From Paenibacillus illinoisensis NBRC 15959 (lineage in GTDB: Bacteria > Bacillota > Bacilli > Paenibacillales > Paenibacillaceae), in contig NZ_BIME01000005.1 in the NCBI RefSeq assembly GCF_004000925.1, positions 62,001 to 126,000 on the forward strand: 64,000 nt of DNA, in the 5' to 3' direction. The position numbers and the translations under genes are program-made. This document shows, one piece after another, positions 17,211-27,730 of this stretch. Position 1 is the first letter of the stretch; each line of letters starts with the position of its first letter. The notes under the pieces are model-generated. The model saw nothing but the letters and a program-made list of their open reading frames with translations, was not told the origin of the DNA and did not search any database.

Positions 17211-17648
17211 GCTCTAAAGCAATATGGACCTATCTATTTTTCGAGAAGGGAAGGAATTCCTGAAGCAGCTTTTAGGAATTTGAATCAATAAAGCGGCAGT
17301 TTTTGCTGATTTTAGACGTAGTAATGTTTACCACTTATGGAATTTGCAAATGTGGTGGTGGGTATATGGACCTATATACTGGTTTAGTTGAAATAACCTA
17401 TCCGTAACAGCTGGAAACGAAGTGGTATCAAATAGTTACAATATTTTAACCTTTAGAAAACACTTCATATTCCTGCTGTTTTTCATGTGGATGGCGGTTT
17501 CATTCCTGATTCTTAGTGCTCAAATGGCCTGAGATGAATACAGGACTTTAGTCTGATGATCACGATGGACAGCCCGTTTACAATGGGGCAAGCCCGGAGA
17601 GAACGAAGCCAGGTTAAAATTCTGTAACATCAGGGGGAACACGACATC
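17211..17648. other. 438-base intergenic region upstream of the NlpC/P60 gene
   Basis: I find no ORF with a ribosome site. NlpC/P60 genes of this group often carry a c-di-AMP (ydaO) riboswitch, but I could not find its conserved blocks here. A promoter is likely in the AT-rich part. Confidence 0.4.
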
Positions 17649-18440
17649 ATGAACTGGAAAAGTAAAATTATTACCGCGAGTCTAACAGCAACGATGCTGA
17701 TGGGAAGTCTGACGACAGGAGCACTAACGGCACCGGTATCTGCAGCAACGGCCGAAAATGCCAAACTGAAAGTGATCTGGGGAGTTAACATGCGTACTTC
17801 ACCATCTTCTTCTGCGAGTGTTGTTCGTATGGTGGGTAAAGGGGAGACCATTACCGTACTTCAACAATCTGGATCCGCATGGTATAAAGTAAAAGATTCC
17901 AGCAACCGGACAGGATACATATCCTCTTCATCTAAATACACCAAAGCCGTTAGCGGCAGCACAACGACATCGGGTTCCAGCAGCACTTCTGTAACAGGCA
18001 GCGCAGCTGTGGAGAAAGTTATTGCTGCTGGCATGAAATATTGGGGCACGCCTTATGAGTTCGGAGCGAGCAGAAACAGTACTGCTACGTTCGACTGCTC
18101 CAGCTTTGTTCGCCAGGCATTTATTGATGCCCTTGGGATCAAGCTTCCTGCAGATTCACGTCAGCAGGGGACTTATGTAAAAGGCAAAGGTAACGTTCAG
18201 ACGGATTGGAAAAAACTCAAGCGTGGGGATTTGATGTTCTTTATGTCGTATAAAGGCACGAAAGCTTCCTCTTATGCTGGGGTGAACAAGTCTACGGCAA
18301 GAATTACGCATGTCGGAATCTATCTTGGCGACGGAAAAATACTGCACACCTATTCCAATGCTGGTGGCGGAGTAACGACCAGTGACATCTCGGGCAAGCA
18401 CTGGGAACATCGCTTCCTCTATGGCGGAAGTGCACTGTAA
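17649..18440 (+). CDS. Secreted SH3b-NlpC/P60 cell-wall endopeptidase
   Basis: The 263-residue protein has a signal peptide (MNWKSKIITASLTATMLMGS, cut near VSAAT), a bacterial SH3 domain (about 38-98, GVNMRTSPSSSASVVRMV), a Ser/Thr-rich linker, and an NlpC/P60 domain. The catalytic Cys lies in FDCSSFVRQAF and the His in RITHVGIYLGDG. Such enzymes cut gamma-D-Glu-diamino acid bonds in peptidoglycan stem peptides. A GGGGG site stands 11 bases before the ATG. It is monocistronic with a bidirectional terminator. Confidence 0.9.
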   Translation: MNWKSKIITASLTATMLMGSLTTGALTAPVSAATAENAKLKVIWGVNMRTSPSSSASVVRMVGKGETITVLQQSGSAWYKVKDSSNRTGYISSSSKYTKAVSGSTTTSGSSSTSVTGSAAVEKVIAAGMKYWGTPYEFGASRNSTATFDCSSFVRQAFIDALGIKLPADSRQQGTYVKGKGNVQTDWKKLKRGDLMFFMSYKGTKASSYAGVNKSTARITHVGIYLGDGKILHTYSNAGGGVTTSDISGKHWEHRFLYGGSAL

Positions 18441-18513
18441 AGCTAGTTATTATTGATAGTTCCAGGCTCACTTTGAATTCGAATGAACTGAGTGACGGAA
18501 AACTGGATACAGC

Positions 18514-18562
18514 AAAAAAAGGCCTTCCATCATCGCCGAACAGGCAGATGGAAGGTTTTTTG
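18514..18562. terminator. Bidirectional terminator
   Basis: CCTTCCATC pairs with GATGGAAGG, with seven A before and six T after. It serves the NlpC/P60 gene (+) and the ArsR-type gene (-). Confidence 0.85.
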
Positions 18563-18580
18563 GTTTTTCTTTTCAAGCCT

Positions 18581-19489
18581 CTAATCCTGGTAGTAGAGAC
18601 GGAACAGTATATCCTGATTATAGTTGCCGAATCCCTCACCGTATAAGGTAAGACCTCCTACATGCTGGGCATCTTCTTCTACCGACAATCGCAATGTCCA
18701 TTGATTGCGCTCGACCGGAATATCCGAGAGTGTTACTTCAGAGACACGCTGCCCATCAATAAACGTACCTTCCTGCGTGATCCGAAGCACTTTCAGCATG
18801 CCATACTGATTGACACTTTCACTCCACCAGTCAGGCGTGAATACGCCGCGGCCATTCCCTGAATCACCTGGGCTAGTCCATTCACCGACCTGTATTCCGT
18901 TGAGCATAAAGGTAATATCCGAGGGCCAATTGGGATTGACCGAAGGCGCCTCTGAACCGATCTCCAGCGATAATTCAATCGAGTTGATCTGCTGTCCCGG
19001 TAAGAGGTAGTTTGGAATTTTGTATTCCACAAATCCACGTCCGAACCAGAGAATATTGGCGTGCATCCGCTCGGGATCCAGGAAGTACCGCGGGTCATCA
19101 TATTGCCCGATCACATGATTGACTGTAGCCAGGCCGCAGGTGGGATAAACGTCAAAATGGGTATAATGCCCGACGGGTACAGCAACCTCATGCACCTTGT
19201 TCGACATACCGGTATCCTGCGGCATGGAGATGCCGATCCAGTCGATCGCAAGGCTGTTCATTTTGTGGGTACCGCCGTCCTTGCGGACCATCTTGGATTG
19301 AATGATGCCGACATCCTGCAGCTTGCGAACGTGCATCGTTACGATGGCACTGCTTAGTCCAAGTGAGGCGGCGATATCTTTTACGTTCATCGGATTCTCG
19401 GCAACAAGTCGTATAATCTGCAAGCGCACTTCACTGGCAAGTGCTTCGTATAAGGGCAGCCATTCGGCATCCGTATTTGCTCTAATCAT
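18581..19489 (-). CDS. ArsR-type transcriptional regulator with a long C-terminal domain
   Basis: The protein has 302 residues, three times the length of a simple ArsR protein. Residues about 10-85 form a winged helix (LYEALASEVRLQIIRLVAEN, then NVKDIAASLGLSSAIVTMHV). The remaining 215 residues look beta-rich (SIELSLEIGSEAPSVNPNWP, DITFMLNGIQVGEWTSPGD) with no Cys metal site, so it probably binds an organic ligand. It is divergent from the GH51 arabinofuranosidase gene, 177 bases away, and probably controls it in response to a sugar. That role is inferred from position. Confidence 0.75.
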   Translation of the reverse strand: MIRANTDAEWLPLYEALASEVRLQIIRLVAENPMNVKDIAASLGLSSAIVTMHVRKLQDVGIIQSKMVRKDGGTHKMNSLAIDWIGISMPQDTGMSNKVHEVAVPVGHYTHFDVYPTCGLATVNHVIGQYDDPRYFLDPERMHANILWFGRGFVEYKIPNYLLPGQQINSIELSLEIGSEAPSVNPNWPSDITFMLNGIQVGEWTSPGDSGNGRGVFTPDWWSESVNQYGMLKVLRITQEGTFIDGQRVSEVTLSDIPVERNQWTLRLSVEEDAQHVGGLTLYGEGFGNYNQDILFRLYYQD

Positions 19490-19606
19490 GGGGTTCCTCC
19501 ATTATTGGATATAGAATTAAGTTAAACATAAATCCATCAAAAAGAATAACATTTTTAAAAATTCAGGTTGAAATTAGGGTTATAATCGATTTTAATATAA
19601 ATATGA

Positions 19607-21172
<1,566 letters not shown>

Positions 21173-21190
21173 AAATAAGTGTAAGTGAAG

Positions 21191-21233
21191 AAAAGGATGT
21201 TTCCGTCATGACGTGACGGGAACATCCTTTTTT
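21191..21233. terminator. Bidirectional terminator
   Basis: AAAGGATGTTCC-type arms (one base bulged) pair across 21192-21232, with A and T tracts on both sides, between the GH51 gene and the MBL-fold gene. Confidence 0.85.
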
Positions 21234-21238
21234 ACTGT

Positions 21239-22027
21239 TCAATTTAACGGGTCTTTACCCAGCTCCGATTTTGAATCAAATACGAAACTTTCGCCATCCC
21301 GGGGAATGAGAACTTGTCCGTCCTGCTGTTCGGAAGCCAGATAACTGGCGAGATCCAACCGGGTCATCATGCAATGGTTAATGGCATCCATATGAACAGC
21401 GATGACATGTGCATCCGGTGCATGTCGTTTCACTGCAGCTACATCCGGTCCGTCCATGGTGATTGGGTCACCTTGGGTAAAACGGGCACCCCCCGCGTTC
21501 ACAACGATCACTTCCGGTTGATATCGCTCTATGGCCTCGGCCGGTTCTTCGCACCAGATCGTGTCTCCGGCAATATACGATACGGGTTCGGCATCAGCCT
21601 CAAGCACAAAACCGGACACCCTGCCCATCCGCTCCGCGATTTCCCCCGTGCCATGTTGGCCTGAAGTTCGTGCAAAACGCACGGAATGGAACTCATATTT
21701 CTCATCCACCGGATGAACGCTCGTAAAACCGGCTTCGATAAATATGTTCTCATCACCAGGCTGACACAGCAAAGGCACATCCTTGCGGAGTCGTTCCGCT
21801 GCGGCTGCATCCCAGTGATCGATGTGGGTATGGGTAACAATCACCAAGTCCGGATTGGTGTAATCGGTCTCTGTTTCTGGCAAGGCAACTCTCGGATTAC
21901 GTAGATCATTAGGGGTGTTGGGAAAGGCAGGCATCTCTTCAGGATCCATCAACATCGGATCAACCAGAATATTCAGCCCGGCATATTCAAGCCACAGGGT
22001 GGCATGACGAATCAATTGAATTTTCAT
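21239..22027 (-). CDS. MBL-fold metallo-hydrolase (UlaG-like)
   Basis: The 262-residue protein has the metallo-beta-lactamase motif THTHIDHWD near residue 85 and later metal ligands in GQHGTG, AGDTIW and IAVHMDAINH. The start MKIQLIRHATLWLEYAGLNI is typical of the UlaG-like branch. The substrate is not evident. It ends at a terminator shared with the GH51 gene, and nothing else links the two. Confidence 0.8.
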   Translation of the reverse strand: MKIQLIRHATLWLEYAGLNILVDPMLMDPEEMPAFPNTPNDLRNPRVALPETETDYTNPDLVIVTHTHIDHWDAAAAERLRKDVPLLCQPGDENIFIEAGFTSVHPVDEKYEFHSVRFARTSGQHGTGEIAERMGRVSGFVLEADAEPVSYIAGDTIWCEEPAEAIERYQPEVIVVNAGGARFTQGDPITMDGPDVAAVKRHAPDAHVIAVHMDAINHCMMTRLDLASYLASEQQDGQVLIPRDGESFVFDSKSELGKDPLN

Positions 22028-22134
22028 TGCAGCTGCACTCCTTCAAGATAGGTTTATATTCTCCTATATGGTATACAACCCGTTTTCACGGTAAATAACG
22101 CGCATAACCAAGAAATGGATGGGAGAAGTAAGCT

Positions 22135-22635
22135 TCAAGTATCTCGCTGCCTCTTTTCGCGCAGGTTCAACTGCAGCAGAATCTCGGCTCGGAGCAGTTC
22201 CTTGGAGGTAAGTAAATGGCCAGTCCGGATGTAAAGCCGTTTACCGTCCTTCAGATGCAGGGCGAGCAGGGGAGTTGAGGATAACATCCAACTGCTGGCC
22301 CCGGATGGTGTAAGTTCGATATGACGTATCTTATGCCAAGGAACGGTCCTTCCCTGGGTTACGAGTGCTTCATCATTCCAAGAGAATAACACGGTGGATC
22401 GTCTGGTTAAGCCCGACAAAAACATGAAAAACAGTGGACCCACGAGCCACATGCCAATAATGGCAGCAATCGTGTAGGGCAATGTCTGCCATCTCCCCGC
22501 GTATTCCACATAATTGATCCAGAGTAGAGCTGCACATAACAGTAAAAATATAAGACACAATGCGCTTTTCCAGAGCATAGTACTCCGGCGATAGCCTAAA
22601 TGCTGATCACCAAACTCAGCTGTTTCGCGTTGCAA
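22135..22635 (-). CDS. Small membrane protein with a PH-like C-terminal domain
   Basis: The 166-residue protein starts with TTG at 22635 (AAGGAGG before it), has two membrane helices (about 21-45 and 52-76) and a beta-rich cytoplasmic tail (TVLFSWNDEALVTQGRTVPW). The layout resembles DUF5381/YfjD-like or PH-domain membrane proteins of Bacilli. The function is unknown. It follows the ABC exporter genes on the same strand, separated by a hairpin. Confidence 0.55.
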   Translation of the reverse strand: MQRETAEFGDQHLGYRRSTMLWKSALCLIFLLLCAALLWINYVEYAGRWQTLPYTIAAIIGMWLVGPLFFMFLSGLTRRSTVLFSWNDEALVTQGRTVPWHKIRHIELTPSGASSWMLSSTPLLALHLKDGKRLYIRTGHLLTSKELLRAEILLQLNLREKRQRDT

Positions 22636-22663
22636 AGGCCACTCCTCCTTATCATCATCTGCT

Positions 22664-22701
22664 CCAAAAACAAATCATGCCGCACTGCAGCGCAGGCGGC
22701 A
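22664..22701 (-). terminator. Likely terminator of the ABC exporter operon
   Basis: TGCCGC pairs with GCGGCA, and TGATTTGTTTTTGG follows on the minus strand, just past the exporter's stop codon. Confidence 0.6.
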
Positions 22702-22715
22702 CTTATTGGCATTCA

Positions 22716-24581
22716 TTACCCCGGAATTGCCGTGTCACCACCGGTCTCCCGTGCATGGGCGTACAGATCGGCGTAGATGCCTTCGGCTTCGATCAGATGC
22801 TGATGTGAGCCTTCCTCGACAATTTCGCCATGTTCCATGACCAGAATCCGGTCTGCGTGCATGACGGTAGACAGGCGATGTGCAATGACAATCGTGGTTC
22901 GACCCTGAGATACCGTTTCCAGTGCCTGCTGCACCAGCTGCTCGGTATGGGAATCCAGATTGGCGGTTGCCTCATCGAGAATGAGTATACGGGGCTGGAA
23001 TACCACAATGCGGGCAAAAGAGATTAACTGACGTTCCCCGGCAGACAGACCGCTACCTCGTTCCGAGAGGCGGGTATCGTATCCTTGCGGCAGTCGTGAG
23101 ATCATGGCGTGTGCCCCGACAAAACGGCAGGCTTCGATTGCCTGTTCTCTCGTAATATCCTCCCGAAACATGCGGACATTGTCAATAATGGAGCCTGAGA
23201 ACAGAAAGGGTTCCTGCTGAATAAGCCCCACAATACGGTGCAGCTTGGCCTGAGGCAGCTGCCTAATATCCGTGCCGTCGATTTCAATGCTGCCCTGATT
23301 GACATCGTAGAACCGATTGAGCAGGGAGATCAGCGTGCTCTTGCCAGCTCCCGTTGTACCCACAATGCCAACCATTTCTCCTGGATAGAGGTGCAAATTC
23401 AGATGCTGAATGAGTGGGCGGTCTGCCCGGTAGCCGAATGACACATCGTTAAAATCAATTTGTCCCATCACGTCCCGGGGCTCTAGTGAAGAAGCGGTCT
23501 CTGCTTTTGGATCTGCGACCTCGGGTTTGGTATTCAGAATGTTCCAGATCCGATCCATGGACACGGTAGTGGACTGGAACGTATTCCATTGCATCGTAAT
23601 CTGGTTGATCGGCTGGAAGAACTGGCGGATGTAGCTGATAAACGCATACAGCACCCCGACCTGAAGCGATTCACCCAGCACGGCGCGTCCGCCAAGCCAT
23701 ACCATCATCACCAGGGCGGCATTGCCCAGAATGTCAAACGTCCGGTTGAAGATAACATTGGAACGGGCCTGAGTAATGTTGGCCTTCAAGTGTAACTTGT
23801 TTTGCTCTGTGAAGCGTTTCTTCTGTTCCTCCTCCTGGTGAAAGGCCTGAATCAGAAACATGCCGGACAGGTTCTCCGCCGTAAAAGCAATCAGGCGGGA
23901 GAGACGGGTACGGGCATTTTGATAGGCCTGGCGCAGCTTGCTGCGAAACAGGATGGCCACAATGGCGATAACGGGCAGTACAATCAGCGAGTAACCTGCG
24001 AGCACCGGATCAAGCTGGAACATGAAGAAGATAATAAGCACCAGCATCATGCCATCCCGAATCAGACTGAGCAGTACCTGGGTGAAGAAACTGCTGATTG
24101 TCTCCGTATCGCTGGACACATTCGTGACCAGACTTCCGATATGGAAGCGGTCGAAGAAGGACATGGACATTTTGGAGATGTGCTTAAAGAGATCTTTGCG
24201 AATGCGGGAGACGATGTTCTGACCGACATGCTGCAGCAGGTTGTTTTGTATATAGGTAAAAATAAAGCTGATTACAGCCAGTGCCAGATAGACGGCAGCC
24301 AGTTTTATAAGAAATCCCACGCTGGTCTGGCCGATCGCCAGATGATCATCAATAGCGATTTTGACCAGATATGGCTGGAGCAGATCGGCGGAGATCCCGA
24401 GCAAGGAGCATAAAAAGATGCCCAAAAAAGCAAATCGATGAGGTTTGGCGTAGCTCATCATCGCTTTAAACGATGAACGCTTGCTGAGTTCTTTCTCTGT
24501 GCCCGAACCCGTATGGTTCCCGGATGAGGTATGAGGTACGGGGTTCGCTTCGGTATGGGCGCCAGTCTTATGATCCTTCAT
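22716..24581 (-). CDS. Heterodimeric ABC exporter, catalytic half (BmrD/YheH-like)
   Basis: The 621-residue protein has a polar N-terminal extension of about 45 residues, six membrane helices and an ATPase domain with Walker A GTTGAGKST, signature LSAGERQL and Walker B LILDEATAN, so the catalytic Glu is present. It overlaps the end of the partner gene by 14 bases. AGGAGGAGGG precedes the ATG at 24581. Together they match the BmrC/BmrD (YheI/YheH) type of multidrug exporter, in which one ATP site is degenerate. The substrate is unknown. Confidence 0.85.
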   Translation of the reverse strand: MKDHKTGAHTEANPVPHTSSGNHTGSGTEKELSKRSSFKAMMSYAKPHRFAFLGIFLCSLLGISADLLQPYLVKIAIDDHLAIGQTSVGFLIKLAAVYLALAVISFIFTYIQNNLLQHVGQNIVSRIRKDLFKHISKMSMSFFDRFHIGSLVTNVSSDTETISSFFTQVLLSLIRDGMMLVLIIFFMFQLDPVLAGYSLIVLPVIAIVAILFRSKLRQAYQNARTRLSRLIAFTAENLSGMFLIQAFHQEEEQKKRFTEQNKLHLKANITQARSNVIFNRTFDILGNAALVMMVWLGGRAVLGESLQVGVLYAFISYIRQFFQPINQITMQWNTFQSTTVSMDRIWNILNTKPEVADPKAETASSLEPRDVMGQIDFNDVSFGYRADRPLIQHLNLHLYPGEMVGIVGTTGAGKSTLISLLNRFYDVNQGSIEIDGTDIRQLPQAKLHRIVGLIQQEPFLFSGSIIDNVRMFREDITREQAIEACRFVGAHAMISRLPQGYDTRLSERGSGLSAGERQLISFARIVVFQPRILILDEATANLDSHTEQLVQQALETVSQGRTTIVIAHRLSTVMHADRILVMEHGEIVEEGSHQHLIEAEGIYADLYAHARETGGDTAIPG

Positions 24582-26316
24582 GATGCAATCCCTCCTCCTG
24601 CAAACGGTAGGTCGCAGCATACAGGCCCTCTGCGGCCATCAATTGCGAGTGCGTGCCTTGTTCAGCGATGTGTCCCTCATCCAGCACAATAATTTCATCC
24701 GCATGACGGACGGCGCTGATGCGATGGGAGATAATCAGGGTAGTCTTGCCTTTGCCAATTTCCTTCAGGCTGCGCAGGATGCCACTTTCCGTTACCGCAT
24801 CAACGGCACTCATACTGTCGTCGAGAATGAGGATCTGAGCCTTTTTGATCAATCCCCGAGCCAGGCTGGTTCGCTGACGCTGACCGCCGGACAATGTTAG
24901 TCCACGTTCGCCGAGCAGGGTGTCGAACTGATCCGGGAAGCGAATAATGTTGTCGTAGATCATGGCCTGCCTTGCACTGCGTTCCACGGTGTCCAGCGGT
25001 ACCTCCCGGTCACTGAATACGATATTGTCACGAATGGTGGTGCTGAACAGGAAACCATCCTGCGGGACATAGGCAATGCGGGAACGAAGACTTTCCAGCG
25101 ACAGCTGCCGAATGTCTGTGCCATTCATACGAATCGTGCCTTCAGGCGGTTCATATGTACGAAGCAGCAGTTTGACCAGGGTGCTTTTGCCAGAGCCGGT
25201 CTTGCCCACAATGCCCACGGTCTGTCCTGCGGCAATCTTCAGACTGATGTGCTTAAGAGCAGAAGCTGAGCTCCCCGGGTAGGAGAAGGACAAGTCTTCA
25301 ATGGTGATGTCATTTACGGCATTCAGGGTTTTGGCCCCGGAGACTTCCCGGACATCCGGTTTTTCTGTCAGCAGATCGTTAACCCGTTCAAGGGACGCTC
25401 CCGATCGCTGCATGGTATTGATCACATTGCCAATCTGCTGAAGCGGTCCCATAATGATCCGCAAATATAGCGTCAACGCGACAAAGCTTCCGAGTGTAAT
25501 GGAATTTTGCATCGTCAGAATACCGCCGACAAGCAGGGAAACAACGAGCGAGATGGCCCCAAGCAGTGGCAGCAGCGCTTGAAACAGGGAAGAGAGGCGA
25601 ACGAGTCGCAATTGTTTTTCCTTAATGGCATCTACAGTTGCGCCAAATCGTGCACGGGCACCGTCTTCAATGGCGAACGTCTTCGTCACGCGAATTCCGC
25701 CGAGCTGCTCTTCCGCAGATTCGGTCATGTTCGCAAGGGCATCCTGCACATCGCGAGAACGCTTGCGGATGCGGGGGCCAAAGAACACAACCAGAAAGGG
25801 TATGGCCAGCAAGGGAAGGATACTGATCAGAATAAGGCTCATTGGAATGCCGCTAAGCAGCATCATGACGATACAGGAGATCAGCAGAAATGTAGCATTT
25901 GTCATCATCGTCACCCCGTTGGAAATGGCTTCGCGCACGGAGGTAACGTCATTCATGACATAGCTGAGCAGTTTTCCGTTTCCTTGCTTGGAAAAGTAGT
26001 GCTCGCTCAATTCGGAAAACTTGCCGAAAATGCGTTCGCGTGTCATGAATTCGAAGCGGCGTCCCAGTCGCATAATCATGAACTGTCCTGTTCCGAAGAG
26101 AAGGTTGTAGGCGATGGCGATGGCCAGAAGCCACAGGCTGTAACGGATGACCGTATTCATCTGAAGCGTATTCTGCATGAGCTGGTCCGTGAAACTGCCC
26201 AGAATACGGGGCAAAGAGGCCTGACCGACATTGGAGGCAATGATCAGCACAACGGCAGTCAGATACACGGGCCAGTTGGAGACGACATAGCTTCGAAGCA
26301 ATCCTGTCTTGGACAT
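24568..26316 (-). CDS. Heterodimeric ABC exporter, degenerate half (BmrC/YheI-like)
   Basis: The 582-residue protein has six membrane helices and an ATPase domain with Walker A GKTGSGKST and signature LSGGQRQR. Walker B reads LILDDSMSAVD, so Asp replaces the catalytic Glu. This marks the non-hydrolysing half of a heterodimeric exporter such as BmrC. It is the first gene of the pair and overlaps the catalytic half. Its leader holds a terminator-like hairpin (26368-26403), which could be an attenuator like that of bmrCD. Confidence 0.85.
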   Translation of the reverse strand: MSKTGLLRSYVVSNWPVYLTAVVLIIASNVGQASLPRILGSFTDQLMQNTLQMNTVIRYSLWLLAIAIAYNLLFGTGQFMIMRLGRRFEFMTRERIFGKFSELSEHYFSKQGNGKLLSYVMNDVTSVREAISNGVTMMTNATFLLISCIVMMLLSGIPMSLILISILPLLAIPFLVVFFGPRIRKRSRDVQDALANMTESAEEQLGGIRVTKTFAIEDGARARFGATVDAIKEKQLRLVRLSSLFQALLPLLGAISLVVSLLVGGILTMQNSITLGSFVALTLYLRIIMGPLQQIGNVINTMQRSGASLERVNDLLTEKPDVREVSGAKTLNAVNDITIEDLSFSYPGSSASALKHISLKIAAGQTVGIVGKTGSGKSTLVKLLLRTYEPPEGTIRMNGTDIRQLSLESLRSRIAYVPQDGFLFSTTIRDNIVFSDREVPLDTVERSARQAMIYDNIIRFPDQFDTLLGERGLTLSGGQRQRTSLARGLIKKAQILILDDSMSAVDAVTESGILRSLKEIGKGKTTLIISHRISAVRHADEIIVLDEGHIAEQGTHSQLMAAEGLYAATYRLQEEGLHHEGS

Positions 26317-26367
26317 ATCTCGGGTTCTCCTTTGTTCGGGTGAAGTTAGGTAAGGTACGGAGGCAAG

Positions 26368-26403
26368 AAAAGGGCCGACACCTATAATTAGCGCGTCGTG
26401 CCC
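26368..26403 (-). promoter_or_regulatory. Terminator-like hairpin in the ABC exporter leader
   Basis: On the minus strand GGGC and GAC pair with GTC and GCCC across an AT-rich loop, followed by TTTTCTTG. It lies about 50 bases before the exporter start, and a TTGACA lies further upstream on the same strand. With no gene to terminate, attenuation is the natural reading. Confidence 0.45.
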
Positions 26404-26671
26404 TCTTACTTTATGCGATCCAGTTTGCTATTTATCCGTTAACGAATGATTTCTTCTTTTCTTATTTTTGCGCTAATTCGTATCATTGTCAACGAAGCCG
26501 GGAAGAAGAGCATGAAAGTGAAAATTCGCAGGCCATGCAGACATGTATATGTAGTTTTTTGCACAGGATTACCCTAATGTCGAATTCTCTGAAACATTTT
26601 CTGAAGGTGTCCCGTCTGTAGGATTGAAGAAGTCAAAAATAGGGTTTACTAATCTTAGGAGGTGCCAGGAA

Positions 26672-27595
26672 ATGAAACATAAAAAAGGATTGGCTGCAAC
26701 ACTTGCGCTTTGCGTTTCTCTGACGGCAGGAGGTGCGTCTGTACTCGCCTTTTCAGACGTGCAGGATGAAGGACAAAAAACCATTGTGGATTCCCTGAAA
26801 TCCAAAGGGATTGTCAGCGGAGTAACGGCGGATCTGTTCCGTCCGGATGCTGCGTTGTCCGAGCCGCAGGGTGTTCAATTGATTGTAAAGGCATTTGGAT
26901 TGAAGAATGAATATGCTGCGGCATCCGCGCAAAACAAAATTAGCCCGGATACCTGGTATGCAGATGCTGTACAGGCTGCAACCCAGAATGGTCTGTCGAT
27001 TCCGGTAGAATTGAATCCACAAGGCAAGATGACACGCGAGCAATTTGTTATTTTGCTTCATGAAGGCATCAACACAACCGGGAATTATCCGGTCGTTATG
27101 AAGTATAATTTTGTTAAGGACGAAAATAAAATTGGTAAGGACGCCATATCTGCAGTCCAGAACCTGCTGAACATGAACATCATTGAACTGGATAAGGACG
27201 GTAACTTCCGTCCAGATCAGTCGCTTACCCGTATGGAGGCTGCAAGCATGATCTTCAATGCACTTGAATTTGTGGATAAGCATGGCAATGGCGGCTCAGC
27301 TGAGCCAGCTCCAGAGACTCCGGGGGAAGGCCAGCAAGCCATCGTACCTGAAGTGAGTTCTACCAAGGTCGATGACAAAACAACCAAGGTGAAACTCACG
27401 GCTGAAATGCCTCATCCTGGTTACGGCTTGAAGATTGATGATGTCAAACTGGAGAAGGATGGACGTGCGATCGTGCTGTATTCCATCGTTCAGCCGGATC
27501 CGGACATGATGTATCCGATGGTTATCACGGAAGTTACGGCAGAGACGGATATTCCAGCCGGGTATACCGCTGAAGCACAGCCTTCCGGCAAGTAA
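26672..27595 (+). CDS. Secreted S-layer homology (SLH) domain protein
   Basis: The 307-residue protein has a signal peptide (MKHKKGLAATLALCVSLTAG) and SLH-type repeats. The first is FSDVQDEGQKTIVDSLKSKG with ADLFRPDAALSEPQG. Another is near residue 165, DGNFRPDQSLTRMEAASMIF. SLH domains bind pyruvylated wall polymers and anchor proteins on the surface. A Pro/Glu-rich linker and a C-terminal beta domain of unknown role follow. AGGAGGTGCCAGGAA sets the start at 26672. It is divergent from the exporter genes. Confidence 0.85.
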   Translation: MKHKKGLAATLALCVSLTAGGASVLAFSDVQDEGQKTIVDSLKSKGIVSGVTADLFRPDAALSEPQGVQLIVKAFGLKNEYAAASAQNKISPDTWYADAVQAATQNGLSIPVELNPQGKMTREQFVILLHEGINTTGNYPVVMKYNFVKDENKIGKDAISAVQNLLNMNIIELDKDGNFRPDQSLTRMEAASMIFNALEFVDKHGNGGSAEPAPETPGEGQQAIVPEVSSTKVDDKTTKVKLTAEMPHPGYGLKIDDVKLEKDGRAIVLYSIVQPDPDMMYPMVITEVTAETDIPAGYTAEAQPSGK

Positions 27596-27667
27596 GACCA
27601 ATTGTATTGGGAATGAACCTTGTTAGATTGATGATGTAAGAAAGAACTTCATCGCTAGAATATGCTT

Positions 27668-27709
27668 AAAACCCACCGCGGCCAGATCAACATGGACGGT
27701 GGGTTTTTT
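27668..27709. terminator. Bidirectional terminator
   Basis: AAACCCACCG pairs with CGGTGGGTTT, with T6 on + and an A/T-rich flank on -, between the SLH gene and the GH43 gene. Confidence 0.85.
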
Positions 27710-27730
27710 GGTATGTTTGCATGGCTTATA

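Noticed and set aside
17211..17648. A c-di-AMP riboswitch before the NlpC/P60 gene.
   Set aside because: The conserved blocks of the ydaO class were not found.
26436..26508. A 24-codon frame in the ABC exporter leader as a possible leader peptide.
   Set aside because: No ribosome site precedes its start codons, so a BmrB-like leader peptide cannot be supported.
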